Below, piece by piece: positions 42,730 to 51,144 of a stretch of 64,000 nucleotides of DNA (positions are counted from its first letter, which is position 1; the number at the start of each line of letters is the position of its first letter). The notes beneath the pieces are model-generated. The model worked only from the letters and a program-made list of their open reading frames with translations. It was not told the DNA's origin and did no database searches. The position numbers were made by a program, and so were the translations under genes. Origin of the DNA: Dermacoccus nishinomiyaensis (GTDB lineage: Bacteria > Actinomycetota > Actinomycetes > Actinomycetales > Dermatophilaceae); contig NZ_UFXX01000001.1 of the NCBI RefSeq assembly GCF_900447535.1, positions 1,488,001 to 1,552,000 of the forward strand. Direction: 5' to 3'.

Positions 42730-43662
42730 GTGGGCGTCGAGGGGCACGGGGTCAAAGAATCTTCGACGGGTGCGCCGGTCGTCACGCCGGCCGGTGCCAG
42801 TCGCGCCCGCGGCAGCACCCGCCGCCGGGCAGGCGAGCGTCTGCCCCTCTCGCCGGGGCGAAAGGAGAAGCTGCGCACCCACCTCGGCCTCGACGATGAG
42901 TGGGCGCGCCCAGGGCTCGTGCTCATGCGTGACGGGGTGGTGTTCGCCCGCCGCCGCAGCATCGGCAACGTCAAGATCCGCCTCATGCGTTCCACACCCG
43001 ACGGGCACTTCACCGAGCACACCCAGGCGACGGAAAAGCCGCGCGTCGAGGTGAGCGTCAACCCGGTGCGCGGGTACGTCATGGACGTCCAGCTGCGCGA
43101 CGACGGCGGGGTCACCGCCTTCGATGCGCCGGTGGGTTCGATGGCGGCACACCGGTACGCCGCGATGGATTCGTCGCCGCTCAAGCGGGTGCTTTGCCCG
43201 ATCCTCGGCGGGCTCGGCAAGAGTGGATGGGCGGTCAGCGTGCTCGTCCTCGGTCCCCTCGCCGCGCGATTGCTCGCGTGGATCTTCGGCCCGATCATCG
43301 CGTGGATGGCATCACTCGTGCCGGACATCGACTGGCCCGAGATCCCATGGCCGAGCGTCCCGTGGCCCTCGGTCGACCTGCCGTCGATCCCGTGGCCCAG
43401 GCTGCCGTCGTGGACCCCACCGGGCTGGCTCGCATGGTTGCTCGAGCACCCGAAGGTGTGGGTACCCATCGTCGCGGCCGCGTTCTGGGGCGTCACCGCG
43501 AATCGCAACCGCAGACGCTCGGAGCGCAAGAAGGCCGAGTGGGCCAAGCGTCACGCCTACGCGCGCCTCGCGGCCGATCTGCACGCCCTCCACGACTCAC
43601 GCACCGAGGACGCTCAGGGCGCAGCTGAGTCACTTCGTGCCACGCGAGTCCGTCAGGACTGA
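42730..43662 (+). CDS. Hypothetical membrane protein with PWPSV repeats
   Basis: This 310-codon frame is not a recognised family. It has a basic N-terminal soluble part with GRKEKLRTHLGLDDEW and RPGLVLMRDGVVFARRRSIGNVKIRLM, then a first membrane segment (SGWAVSVLVLGPLAARLLAWIF). A short aromatic-proline repeat follows (IPWPSVPWPSVDLPSIPWP), then a second membrane segment (VWVPIVAAAFWGV) and a basic Ala-rich tail. The GTG start has no ribosome site, and the true N-terminus is probably the frame starting at 42584 (apparent frameshift). The gene is convergent with the 2-oxoacid dehydrogenase operon. Confidence 0.6.
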   Translation: MGVEGHGVKESSTGAPVVTPAGASRARGSTRRRAGERLPLSPGRKEKLRTHLGLDDEWARPGLVLMRDGVVFARRRSIGNVKIRLMRSTPDGHFTEHTQATEKPRVEVSVNPVRGYVMDVQLRDDGGVTAFDAPVGSMAAHRYAAMDSSPLKRVLCPILGGLGKSGWAVSVLVLGPLAARLLAWIFGPIIAWMASLVPDIDWPEIPWPSVPWPSVDLPSIPWPRLPSWTPPGWLAWLLEHPKVWVPIVAAAFWGVTANRNRRRSERKKAEWAKRHAYARLAADLHALHDSRTEDAQGAAESLRATRVRQD

Positions 43663-43686
43663 CGCAGGTGGCACGCGTGACTCAGC
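43624..43686. terminator. Bipartite hairpin between convergent genes
   Basis: GCTGAGTCAC (43624-43633) pairs with GTGACTCAGC (43677-43686), and inside it GTGCCAC (43637-43643) pairs with GTGGCAC (43668-43674). It overlaps the last codons of the membrane gene and lies before the E2 stop, so it can serve both strands. Confidence 0.65.
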
Positions 43687-43707
43687 CGGCCGAACGAGGG
43701 AGCGAAA

Positions 43708-45174
43708 TCAGCCCCAGAGCATCGCCTTCGCGGGGTTCTCGAGGATCTGGCCGACGGTCGACAGATACCGCGAACCGACGTCGCCGTCGATGATGCGGTG
43801 GTCGAAGCTCAAGGACAGCTGGGCGATCTGGCGGATCACCATCTCCTGCTCGCCGCGCTCGTTCCCGACGACCCACGGCATCGGACGCACCGTGCCGATG
43901 GCGAGGATGCCGCTCTCACCGGGCTTGATGATCGGCGTGCCCGAATCGACGCCGAAGACACCGATGTTCGAGATCGTGAACGTGCCGCCGTTGAGGATGG
44001 CCGGGCTCGGCTTGCCGTGGCGTGCGATCTCGACGAGCTTCGCGATCTCACGCCCCAGGTCGCCGAGGCCGAAGCGGCCGGCGTCCTTGACGTTCGGCAC
44101 GAGCAGCCCACGGTCGGTGGCCGCGGCGATGCCGAGGTTCACCTCGGAACGCATGACGATCTCGCCGTTCGCGTCGTCCCACAGTGCGTTCATCATCGGC
44201 TCACGCTGCATCGCGATGAGGCACGCCTTCGCGACGACGAGCAGCGGCGTCACCTTGATGTCCTTGAGCTCGCGCATGCCCTGCAGTTCGCGGACGAACT
44301 CCATCGTGCGCGTCATGTCGACGGTGAGGAACTCCGTGACGTGCGGCGCCGTGAACGCGCTGCTCACCATGGCCTGCGCCGTCACCTTGCGCACGCCCTT
44401 GATCGGGATGCGCTCGTCGCTCAGACCGGCCGGGGCCGGAGCGGCAGCCGTCGGCTTGTCGGGGCGCACCGACGGGGCACTGGCCGCAGCCTTCGCGACG
44501 GTGTCCGCACTCGGCGCTGGTGGGGCGCTCGACGCGACGGTCGGCGTCGACATCGCCGCGGGCGCGTTTGAACCCCCGGCCTTCTTCACGTCGTCCCGAG
44601 TGACGACGCCGTCCTCTCGCGAGGGTTCGACAGTATCGATGTCGACGCCCTGCTGCTTCGCGAACCCGCGCGTCGCGGGGGCGGCGAGCGTGCCGCCACC
44701 CGACGCGCCGCCACCGGCTCCACGGCCGCGACGAGCGCGGCGCGTCGAGCTCGACGGCGTCGGGCCGTAGCCGACGAGCGTCTTCTGCTGCGGCTCGTCA
44801 TCCGACTCGCCGGTCTCGGCGGGCGCGACGTCGGCCGCCGTCTGCATCTCGGCCGCGACCTCGCCACCGTCAGCAGCTCCGGAAACGTCATTGGCGGCAC
44901 CGGCAGCGCCACCGTCCGCAGGTGCTGTATCGCCGCCGACGTCGATCGTGACGATCGGCGTGCCGACCTCGACCGTCTCGCCCTCGGGTACGAGGATCGA
45001 TGCGACCCTCCCGGCCCACGGGATGGGCAGTTCGACGAGCGACTTCGCCGTCTCGATCTCGAGGACGACCTGGTTGACGTCGACGGTGTCGCCTGCGGCG
45101 ACGTGCCACGTCACGATCTCGGCCTCGACGAGCCCTTCACCGGGGTCGGGCAGGGTGAACTCTTGAATGGCCAT
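43708..45174 (-). CDS. 2-oxoacid dehydrogenase E2 (dihydrolipoamide acyltransferase)
   Basis: This is the core acyltransferase of a branched-chain 2-oxoacid (or pyruvate) dehydrogenase complex. In 488 residues there is one lipoyl domain at the N-terminus (lysine in VLEIETAKSLVELPIPWAG), an Ala/Pro linker, an E1/E3-binding domain (LAAPATRGFAKQQGVDIDTVEP) and a catalytic domain ending with the LSFDHRIIDGDVGSRYL active site (His and Asp). It lies 14 bases after the E1-beta stop and is the last gene of the operon. An E3 gene is not adjacent. Confidence 0.93.
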   Translation of the reverse strand: MAIQEFTLPDPGEGLVEAEIVTWHVAAGDTVDVNQVVLEIETAKSLVELPIPWAGRVASILVPEGETVEVGTPIVTIDVGGDTAPADGGAAGAANDVSGAADGGEVAAEMQTAADVAPAETGESDDEPQQKTLVGYGPTPSSSTRRARRGRGAGGGASGGGTLAAPATRGFAKQQGVDIDTVEPSREDGVVTRDDVKKAGGSNAPAAMSTPTVASSAPPAPSADTVAKAAASAPSVRPDKPTAAAPAPAGLSDERIPIKGVRKVTAQAMVSSAFTAPHVTEFLTVDMTRTMEFVRELQGMRELKDIKVTPLLVVAKACLIAMQREPMMNALWDDANGEIVMRSEVNLGIAAATDRGLLVPNVKDAGRFGLGDLGREIAKLVEIARHGKPSPAILNGGTFTISNIGVFGVDSGTPIIKPGESGILAIGTVRPMPWVVGNERGEQEMVIRQIAQLSLSFDHRIIDGDVGSRYLSTVGQILENPAKAMLWG

Positions 45175-45188
45175 GTTCGGCGGTACTC

Positions 45189-46229
45189 CTAGAAGCTGAA
45201 GGACGCGTCGACGGCGTCGAGGATGCGGTCGAGCCCGGGCAGGTATTCGCGCTCGTGGCGGCTCGGCGGGTAGGGGATGTCATAGCCGGTGACGCGTTGC
45301 ACGGGCGCTTCGAGCGAATAGAAGCAGCGCTCCTGCAGGAGCGCTGCCAGCTCGGCGCCCACGCCGTACGAGCGTGCGGCCTCGTGCACGATGACGGCGC
45401 GGCCCGTCTTGCGCACGGACTCGCAGATCGTCTCCTCGTCGATCGGCGACAGCGTGCGCAGGTCGATGACCTCGAGCGAGCGACCATCCGCCTCGGCGGC
45501 CGCGGCGACGTCGAGACACGTGCGCACCATCGGGCCGTACGCGAGCAGCGTCAGGTCGGCGCCCTCGCGCAGCACCTCGGCCTCGAAGAGGCCGCGAGCG
45601 GGGCCAGCGGCGAGGTCGAGCTGGTCGGGGCTGGGCTCGTGGTAGCGGCGCTTGGGCTCGAAGAAGATGACCGGGTCGTCGCAGTCGATCGCCTGACGCA
45701 TCATCCAGTACGCGTCGACGGGGCGCGAGCAGACCACGACGCGCAGGCCGGCGGTGTGCGCGAAGTACGCCTCGTTCGACTCGCTGTGGTGCTCGACGGC
45801 GCCGATGCCGCCGCCGAACGGGATGCGGATGACCATGGGCAGCTTGACGGCGCCCTCGGTGCGGTTGTGCACCTTGGAGACCTGGCTGACGATCTGGTCG
45901 AACGCCGGGTACACGAACCCGTCGAACTGGATCTCGACGATCGGGCGGTACCCGCGCATCGCGAGGCCGACGGCCGAACCGACGATGCCGGATTCGGCCA
46001 GCGGCGGGTCGATGACGCGCTCGCCGAACTCCTTCTTCAACCCGTCGGTCAGGCGGAAGACGCCGCCGAGCTCGCCGACGTCCTCACCGATGACGACGAC
46101 CTTGTCGTCGGCCGCCATCGCGTCGTGCATCGCCGCGTTGAGCGCCTTGGCAAGGGAGAGCTTCGGGGCCTTCTTGGGTTTCGCGGCCTTCTCGGCGCCG
46201 GGGGCCGTGCTCGTGGTAGCGCCGCTCAT
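45189..46229 (-). CDS. 2-oxoacid dehydrogenase E1 beta subunit
   Basis: This is the beta chain of the thiamine diphosphate-dependent E1. The 346-residue protein has a Lys/Ala-rich N-terminal leader of about 24 residues, then LSLAKALNAAMHDAMAADDKVVVIGEDVGELGGVFRLT, FGERVIDPPLAESGIVGSAVG, EIQFDGFVYPAFDQIVSQ and the HSESNEAYFAHTAGL loop. These are the branched-chain type motifs. Its ATG overlaps the E1-alpha stop (ATGA). Confidence 0.94.
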   Translation of the reverse strand: MSGATTSTAPGAEKAAKPKKAPKLSLAKALNAAMHDAMAADDKVVVIGEDVGELGGVFRLTDGLKKEFGERVIDPPLAESGIVGSAVGLAMRGYRPIVEIQFDGFVYPAFDQIVSQVSKVHNRTEGAVKLPMVIRIPFGGGIGAVEHHSESNEAYFAHTAGLRVVVCSRPVDAYWMMRQAIDCDDPVIFFEPKRRYHEPSPDQLDLAAGPARGLFEAEVLREGADLTLLAYGPMVRTCLDVAAAAEADGRSLEVIDLRTLSPIDEETICESVRKTGRAVIVHEAARSYGVGAELAALLQERCFYSLEAPVQRVTGYDIPYPPSRHEREYLPGLDRILDAVDASFSF

Positions 46230-47443
46230 GCTGCATCGTCCTCGAAGGAGGCGAGGTAGGCCGCGAACTCGTCGCGCTGAGCGGTGAGCTGGTCGTCCAT
46301 GACCGTGTAGGCGTGGTCGAACATCGCCGTCATCTCCGGGTCGGGCATCTCGAGGCACGAGCGGCGCCACTCGGCGGCGAGCTCCTTCGCCTCGGCGTCG
46401 ACGTCGTCGAAGAACGCCGCGTCGGCGTGGTTCTCGAGCTCGAGCAGCGAACGCAGGCGCGCGATCGGATCCTTTGCCTTCCACGCCTCGACGTGCGCCG
46501 AGTCGCGGTAGCGCGACGGGTCGTCGGACGTCGTGTGCGCGCCCATGCGGTAGGTGAACGCCTCGACGAGCGTCGGGCCGAGCCCGCTGCGCGCGTTGTC
46601 GAGGCTGCGACGGGTGACGGCGTACGTCGCGAGGACGTCGTTGCCGTCGGTGCGCACGCCGGGGAAGCCGAAGCCGTCAGCGCGCTTGTAGGGCGGGATG
46701 ATGAACTGACGCGTGTTCGGCTCGCTGATCGCCCAGCCGTTGTTCTGGATGAAGAAGACCATCGGCGAGTGGTTGACGGCCGCGTAGACCATCGCCTCGT
46801 TGAAGTCGCCCTGGCTCGTGCCGCCGTCGCCGGTGAATGCCATGACGGCCGCGTCGACGTTCACGTCCCCCGTGCCGACGACACCGTCGAGGCGCAGGCC
46901 CATGGCATAGCCGACGGCGTTGAGCATCTGGTTGCCGATGACGATCGTCGAGGTGTTGAAGTTGTGCTTGCGCGGGTCGTGGCCGCCGTGCGTGACGCCG
47001 CGGTAGAGCGCGAAGACCTGGCTCGGCTGGATGCCGCGGCAGAACGCGACGCCGTGCTCGCGGTAGCCGGGGAAGCCGTAGTCCTGCTCGCGCAGCGCGT
47101 GGCCGGCGGCGACCTGGGCGGCCTCCTGGCCGAGCAGCTGCGGCCACAGGCCGAGCTCGCCCTGGCGCTGCAGGCTGTAGCCCTCGATGTCGAATCGGCG
47201 CACCAGCACCATGTCGCGGTACATCGCGCGCACCTCTTCGGCCGTGATGGCCTTGAGCGCTTCCATGTAGGGCTCATTGACGCTCGTCATCGGCGAGCGG
47301 GTGCCGTTGGGTGCGATGAGCTGCACCATGTCGGGGCCGCCGTCGGTGATGTCCGGCTTGCCGTCGAGGGCATGACCGGCCACGTGCGTCACCCCATCGA
47401 GGTGCGCTGCGTGATTGGTGCGCGAAGCGTCGGGAATCGTCAT
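46226..47443 (-). CDS. 2-oxoacid dehydrogenase E1 alpha subunit
   Basis: This is the alpha chain of the E1 decarboxylase. The 405-residue protein has the thiamine diphosphate motif AFTGDGGTSQGDFNEAMVYAAVNHSPMVFFIQNNGWAIS (GDG to NN) and the phosphorylation-loop-like TYRMGAHTTSDDPSRYRD region, typical of branched-chain 2-oxoacid E1-alpha. The ATG at 47443 has a perfect AGGAGG with 6-base spacing; a longer frame to 47506 is not needed. It is the first gene of the operon, with two CRP-like sites upstream. Confidence 0.94.
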   Translation of the reverse strand: MTIPDASRTNHAAHLDGVTHVAGHALDGKPDITDGGPDMVQLIAPNGTRSPMTSVNEPYMEALKAITAEEVRAMYRDMVLVRRFDIEGYSLQRQGELGLWPQLLGQEAAQVAAGHALREQDYGFPGYREHGVAFCRGIQPSQVFALYRGVTHGGHDPRKHNFNTSTIVIGNQMLNAVGYAMGLRLDGVVGTGDVNVDAAVMAFTGDGGTSQGDFNEAMVYAAVNHSPMVFFIQNNGWAISEPNTRQFIIPPYKRADGFGFPGVRTDGNDVLATYAVTRRSLDNARSGLGPTLVEAFTYRMGAHTTSDDPSRYRDSAHVEAWKAKDPIARLRSLLELENHADAAFFDDVDAEAKELAAEWRRSCLEMPDPEMTAMFDHAYTVMDDQLTAQRDEFAAYLASFEDDAA

Positions 47444-47533
47444 CGTTTCCTCCTTGCGCGACGTCGCCCTGAGTGCGGGGCGCGAGGCGTTCGGGGGTGA
47501 CGTCACGGAGTGCGGGACGCCACCACAGGGCTT

Positions 47534-47549
47534 GTGACGCAGGTCACGC
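47534..47549. promoter_or_regulatory. CRP/GlxR-like site 1 upstream of the E1-alpha gene
   Basis: TGTGA-CGCAGG-TCACG matches the TGTGA-N6-TCACA consensus in 9 of 10 positions, 91 bases before the E1-alpha ATG. Confidence 0.5.
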
Positions 47550-47655
47550 CACCTAGGAGACGCTACCTGGCTACCGACGAGTAATTCGCATCCGAACGAC
47601 GGTTTCTTCGGCCAGGTTCACAGTCGTATCGAGGCGCGAAACCCCCGTCTCACGA

Positions 47656-47671
47656 TGTGATCGGCATCACT
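47656..47671. promoter_or_regulatory. CRP/GlxR-like site 2 between E1-alpha and hisC
   Basis: TGTGA-TCGGCA-TCACT matches the same consensus in 9 of 10 positions, 107 bases away from site 1 on centre. It also lies just after the hisC stop. Confidence 0.45.
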
Positions 47672-47694
47672 CGAATCTAGCCCGAAGAGACGAC

Positions 47695-48801
47695 TCACCC
47701 CGCGTAGAAGCGCGTCACGACGTCGATGAGACGGTCGTTGGCCTCGACCTCGGCGATCGTGCAGCGCACGCCGTCACCGTCGAACGGGCGCACGACGAGA
47801 CCGTTCTCGTCCGCGAAGGCGGCGAACTCGAGTGCCCGCTCGCCGAGCGGCAGCCACACGAAGTTGGCCTGCGTGTCGGGGATGTCGACGCCCGCCTCGC
47901 CCAGGGCGTCGACGACGCGTCGGCGCTCAGCGACGAGGGCGACGACGCGCTCCTGCAGTTCGTCGAACGCTGCGATGCTGGCGATGGCGGCCTTCTGCGC
48001 CATGTCACTCACGCCGAACGGGGTGGCCGCCTTGCGCAGCGCCGTCGTGATGCGCGGGCGCGCCAACGCGTAACCGACGCGCAGCCCCGCGAGGCCGTAG
48101 GCCTTCGAGAAGGTCCGCAGGACGACGACGTTGGGAAACTCGCGGTAGATGGCGAGCGCGTCCGGCGCATCGTCCGCGACGACGAACTCGAGGTAGGCCT
48201 CGTCGAGCACGACGAGCAGATCCTCCGGCAGCGACCGCAGGAACGCGCGCAACTCGTCAGCACGCACGCTCGGGCCCGTCGGATTGTTGGGTGTGCAGAC
48301 GATGAGCAGCCGCGTGCGATCGGTGACGGCAGCCGCCATCGCATCGAGGTCGTGCCGCGCGTCGGCGTCGAGCGGCACCTGCACCGAGCGCGCCCCCGCG
48401 AGCGCGACGACGATCGGGTACGCCTCGAACGAGCGCCACGCGTAGACGACCTCGTCGCCCGGCTCGCACGTGATCTGGATGAGGGAGGCGAGGACGCCCA
48501 CCGAGCCCGTGCCGAAGCTCACCTCGTCGGCGCTCACACCCACCCGCTGCGCCAGGGCGTGCGTCAACTCCGACGACGCCATGTCCGGGTAACGGTTCAT
48601 CGTCGACGCGGCCTCGCGCACGATGTCGAGCACGGACGGCAGCGGCGGGTACGGGTTCTCGTTGCTGGAGATCTTGAACACGCTCGTGACGCCGCGCTCC
48701 GAATCCTCCGCGGCCGTGGCCGCCGGCCTGCCCGGCTTGTAACCCGGCACGGAATCGAGGGTGGTGCGCAGACGGACGGGGGTCTCCAGCGATTCGCTCA
48801 T
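47695..48801 (-). CDS. Histidinol-phosphate / aromatic aminotransferase (HisC/Pat family)
   Basis: This 368-residue class I/II aminotransferase depends on pyridoxal phosphate. Key blocks are ISSNENPYPPLPSV (family N-terminus), VCTPNNPTGPSV, VLDEAYLEFV and the Schiff-base lysine in RTFSKAYGLAGLRVGYALA. HisC acts in histidine synthesis; the actinobacterial Pat branch of the same family transaminates aromatic amino acids. The gene is not in a his operon, so the Pat-like role is at least as likely. It has a leaderless-type promoter. Confidence 0.88.
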   Translation of the reverse strand: MSESLETPVRLRTTLDSVPGYKPGRPAATAAEDSERGVTSVFKISSNENPYPPLPSVLDIVREAASTMNRYPDMASSELTHALAQRVGVSADEVSFGTGSVGVLASLIQITCEPGDEVVYAWRSFEAYPIVVALAGARSVQVPLDADARHDLDAMAAAVTDRTRLLIVCTPNNPTGPSVRADELRAFLRSLPEDLLVVLDEAYLEFVVADDAPDALAIYREFPNVVVLRTFSKAYGLAGLRVGYALARPRITTALRKAATPFGVSDMAQKAAIASIAAFDELQERVVALVAERRRVVDALGEAGVDIPDTQANFVWLPLGERALEFAAFADENGLVVRPFDGDGVRCTIAEVEANDRLIDVVTRFYAG

Positions 48802-48807
48802 GCTCCC

Positions 48808-48813
48808 AGCCTA
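48808..48813 (-). promoter_or_regulatory. Leaderless -10 box of the aminotransferase gene
   Basis: On the minus strand TAGGCT ends 6 bases before the ATG at 48801. Confidence 0.5.
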
Positions 48814-48901
48814 GGCCGCGCGAGGTTTCCAGATGTTCTTCATCGTTCCCCCAGCAAGGGCACCTTTAATGACGCCGAGAATCAGATCAGGGGAGGCCAC
48901 C

Positions 48902-49957
48902 TTGTCCATCACCAGCCCGACGCTGCTCACCCTCGTGGTGATCGGTGCCGTCATCGTGCCACTGGCGCTCGTCCTGGTGCGCCAGCGCACGAAGGCGACG
49001 TGGCAGCGCGCCGTCGGCAGTTGGGTGGCGGTCGTCGTCGCCCAGGTGCTCGCCGTCGCCTCCCTCGGGCTGTACGTCAACCGTCAGTACGGTTTCTACT
49101 CGAGCTGGGACGACGCGCTCGGCAAGACGGACAACGGCGCGGCCGCCATCGCCGCCGGTGGTGTCGACGCCAGCTCCGCCGGCAGCGGCAGCTTCGAGTC
49201 GTTCCCCATCACCACGCCGGGCGGTGGCACCGCGCAGAGCGTCGCGTGGTTGCCGCCGGGCTACCACGACAAGGCGAACGCCAACAAGCGTTACCCCGTC
49301 CTCGTCGTGCTGCCTGGCTACGCCAACACGGTCGGCTCCACCGTCGAGAACCTCAACTTCGGTCAGACGGCGAGCGCTCTGGTCGAGAAGGGGACGACCG
49401 CCCCGTTCGTCGCCGTGTTCGCGCCCTACCAGACGGTGCAGGGACGCGACACCGAGTGCACCAACATCACGCACGGCCCCCAGGAACTGACGTTCCTGAC
49501 GCGGACGGTGCCCAACGCCATCCGTTCGCACCTGCGAGTCGCCAAGGAGTCGAAGCAGTGGTCGGCGCTGGGCTGGAGCACCGGCGGGTACTGCGCGGCA
49601 AAGGCGCTCTACACCCGTTCCGGTTCACCATGGGGCTCGGCAGTCTCGATGGGTGGGTACTTCGAATCGATGACGGACGGAACGACGGGCGACCTCTACC
49701 GCTCGAAGAGTGAGCGCGACCTCAACTCCCCGTCCCACCTCTACCGCCTCTACCAGATGCCCACGACGCGCATGCTCGTCGTCGCGAGCCGTGAGGACAA
49801 GGCGACCTGGACCACCTCGAAGCGCATGGCCGACCTGGCCAAGGCCGATCCGCACGTGTCGGCGATGTGGATCGCGCACGGCGGGCACAACTACAACACG
49901 TACGTCCCCCACCTGGGCGAGATGATCCAGTGGGCGTTCACCCAACCGCAGACCTGA
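48902..49957 (+). CDS. Membrane-anchored esterase (antigen 85/esterase D-like)
   Basis: This 351-residue protein has two N-terminal membrane segments (LLTLVVIGAVIVPLALVLV and WVAVVVAQVLAVASLGLYV), followed by an extracytoplasmic alpha/beta hydrolase of the putative esterase family. The nucleophile is Ser226 in LGWSTGGYCAAK; the PVLVVLPGYANT oxyanion strand and the late histidine in AHGGHNYNTY are visible. Relatives include mycolyltransferases and esterase D. The start is TTG at 48902 behind GGGGAGG. The substrate is unknown; an envelope lipid or ester is possible. Confidence 0.82.
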   Translation: MSITSPTLLTLVVIGAVIVPLALVLVRQRTKATWQRAVGSWVAVVVAQVLAVASLGLYVNRQYGFYSSWDDALGKTDNGAAAIAAGGVDASSAGSGSFESFPITTPGGGTAQSVAWLPPGYHDKANANKRYPVLVVLPGYANTVGSTVENLNFGQTASALVEKGTTAPFVAVFAPYQTVQGRDTECTNITHGPQELTFLTRTVPNAIRSHLRVAKESKQWSALGWSTGGYCAAKALYTRSGSPWGSAVSMGGYFESMTDGTTGDLYRSKSERDLNSPSHLYRLYQMPTTRMLVVASREDKATWTTSKRMADLAKADPHVSAMWIAHGGHNYNTYVPHLGEMIQWAFTQPQT

Positions 49958-50025
49958 GGCCGGCCGTCAGCGAGCGCGCCGCTCAGATCGAGGAAACATT
50001 CAGCCCTACGGGGCAGAGTGGGTTC

Positions 50026-50430
50026 ATGCGCACACTCGTCAAGGTCGCCATCAACGCGGCCGCCATCTGGGTGGCCGCCGCCCTGCTCGAGGGCATGACG
50101 CTCGCGGACGGGTTCACGACGAACTCGACGAAGCTGGTCACGGCACTCGTCGTCGGCGCACTCTTCGGCGTCGTCAACGCGCTCGCGCGGCCCCTCGCGA
50201 AGCTGCTCGGGCTGCCGTTCCTCATCCTGACGCTCGGGTTGTTCATCTTCGTCATCAACGCGGCGATGCTCATGCTGACGTCGTGGCTGGCGGGTCAGCT
50301 CGGCTTCGCGTTCCACATCGACCGCTTCTGGCCGACCGCTGTCGTCGGCGCCGCCATCGTGTCGGTCGTGTCATGGGTCCTCGGGCTCATCATCGACCCG
50401 GACGACGAGCGCAGCGACTACCGCGTCTGA
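50026..50430 (+). CDS. Phage holin family IV-like four-helix membrane protein
   Basis: This 134-residue protein has four membrane segments (VKVAINAAAIWVAAALL, LVTALVVGALFGVVNALARP, LPFLILTLGLFIFVINAAMLML and TAVVGAAIVSVVSWVLGLII). This is the PF04020-type pattern annotated as mycobacterial 4-TMS phage holin superfamily, a widespread chromosomal family of unknown role. No phage genes are nearby, so the holin label should not be taken as a lysis function. The ATG at 50026 is preceded by a weak GAGTGGG. Confidence 0.85.
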   Translation: MRTLVKVAINAAAIWVAAALLEGMTLADGFTTNSTKLVTALVVGALFGVVNALARPLAKLLGLPFLILTLGLFIFVINAAMLMLTSWLAGQLGFAFHIDRFWPTAVVGAAIVSVVSWVLGLIIDPDDERSDYRV

Positions 50431-50433
50431 GGC

Positions 50434-51138
50434 TCAGGCCCAGCCCGGCTCGTCACCGTTCTCGAGGTAGACACCGCTCTCGCCGTTCTCGATCGCCGTG
50501 ACGGCGCGCCGGATCACCTTGGCGGTGTAGGCCGCGACGCGGTCGTCGAGTTCGTCGAGGCCGACGAAGTGGATGCCGGCGATCTCCTTGCGCTGCAGCG
50601 CGAATTCGCCTGCCGGACGGTCGAGTTCGACGTCGAACAGGTAGAGCATCGCGTCGTCCCAGCCGCGCCACGGCGGCAGCCACGACACGACACGCAGACC
50701 TGTGATCGTCGCCGTCGCGCCGAGTTCCTCCGCGATCTCCCGCACGAGGGCGTGCGCCGGTGACTCGTGCGGGTCGACGACACCGCCGGGCAGATCCCAG
50801 AACTTCTTGTACGACAACTGACACAGCATGACCCGACCCTCGGCGTCACGCACGAGCCCCTGTGTGATGGTGCGCGTGCGCGGCAGCTTGCGGTTGAGGT
50901 AGACCGCCGCCTTCGAGACAGTGTTCTCGTCGGGCAGGCCCTCGGCGTCGACCTCGGCGCGCGTCGCACGACGCAACTCGTCGGCCCCTGCAGGTGTGCC
51001 GCTCTGCGCGGCGTCGTCGACCGGCGAGCTCGTCGCGGGGGCTGACTTCTCATCGCCTGAGTTCTCGAGGGCGCGGTTCTCGGGAGCCTGGTTCTCAGGG
51101 GCCCGGCTGTCGTGGGCGGGCTTGTCGGGATCGGTCAT
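50434..51138 (-). CDS. Nudix hydrolase with disordered N-terminus
   Basis: This 234-residue protein hydrolyses a nucleoside diphosphate linked to some other moiety. The Nudix box is complete: GGVVDPHESPAHALVREIAEELG (about residues 118-140, with REIAEE). The first 55 or so residues are low-complexity, with short NQAPENRALEN-type repeats. GGAGGGATGACGAGCG precedes the ATG at 51138, and the upstream DivIVA-motif gene ends 6 bases before, so they are an operon. The substrate cannot be inferred. Confidence 0.87.
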   Translation of the reverse strand: MTDPDKPAHDSRAPENQAPENRALENSGDEKSAPATSSPVDDAAQSGTPAGADELRRATRAEVDAEGLPDENTVSKAAVYLNRKLPRTRTITQGLVRDAEGRVMLCQLSYKKFWDLPGGVVDPHESPAHALVREIAEELGATATITGLRVVSWLPPWRGWDDAMLYLFDVELDRPAGEFALQRKEIAGIHFVGLDELDDRVAAYTAKVIRRAVTAIENGESGVYLENGDEPGWA

Positions 51139-51144
51139 CGCTCG

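Noticed and set aside
50026-50430. Phage holin as sign of a prophage
   Set aside because: No integrase, terminase, capsid or lysis genes lie nearby, and this four-helix family is common in ordinary chromosomes.
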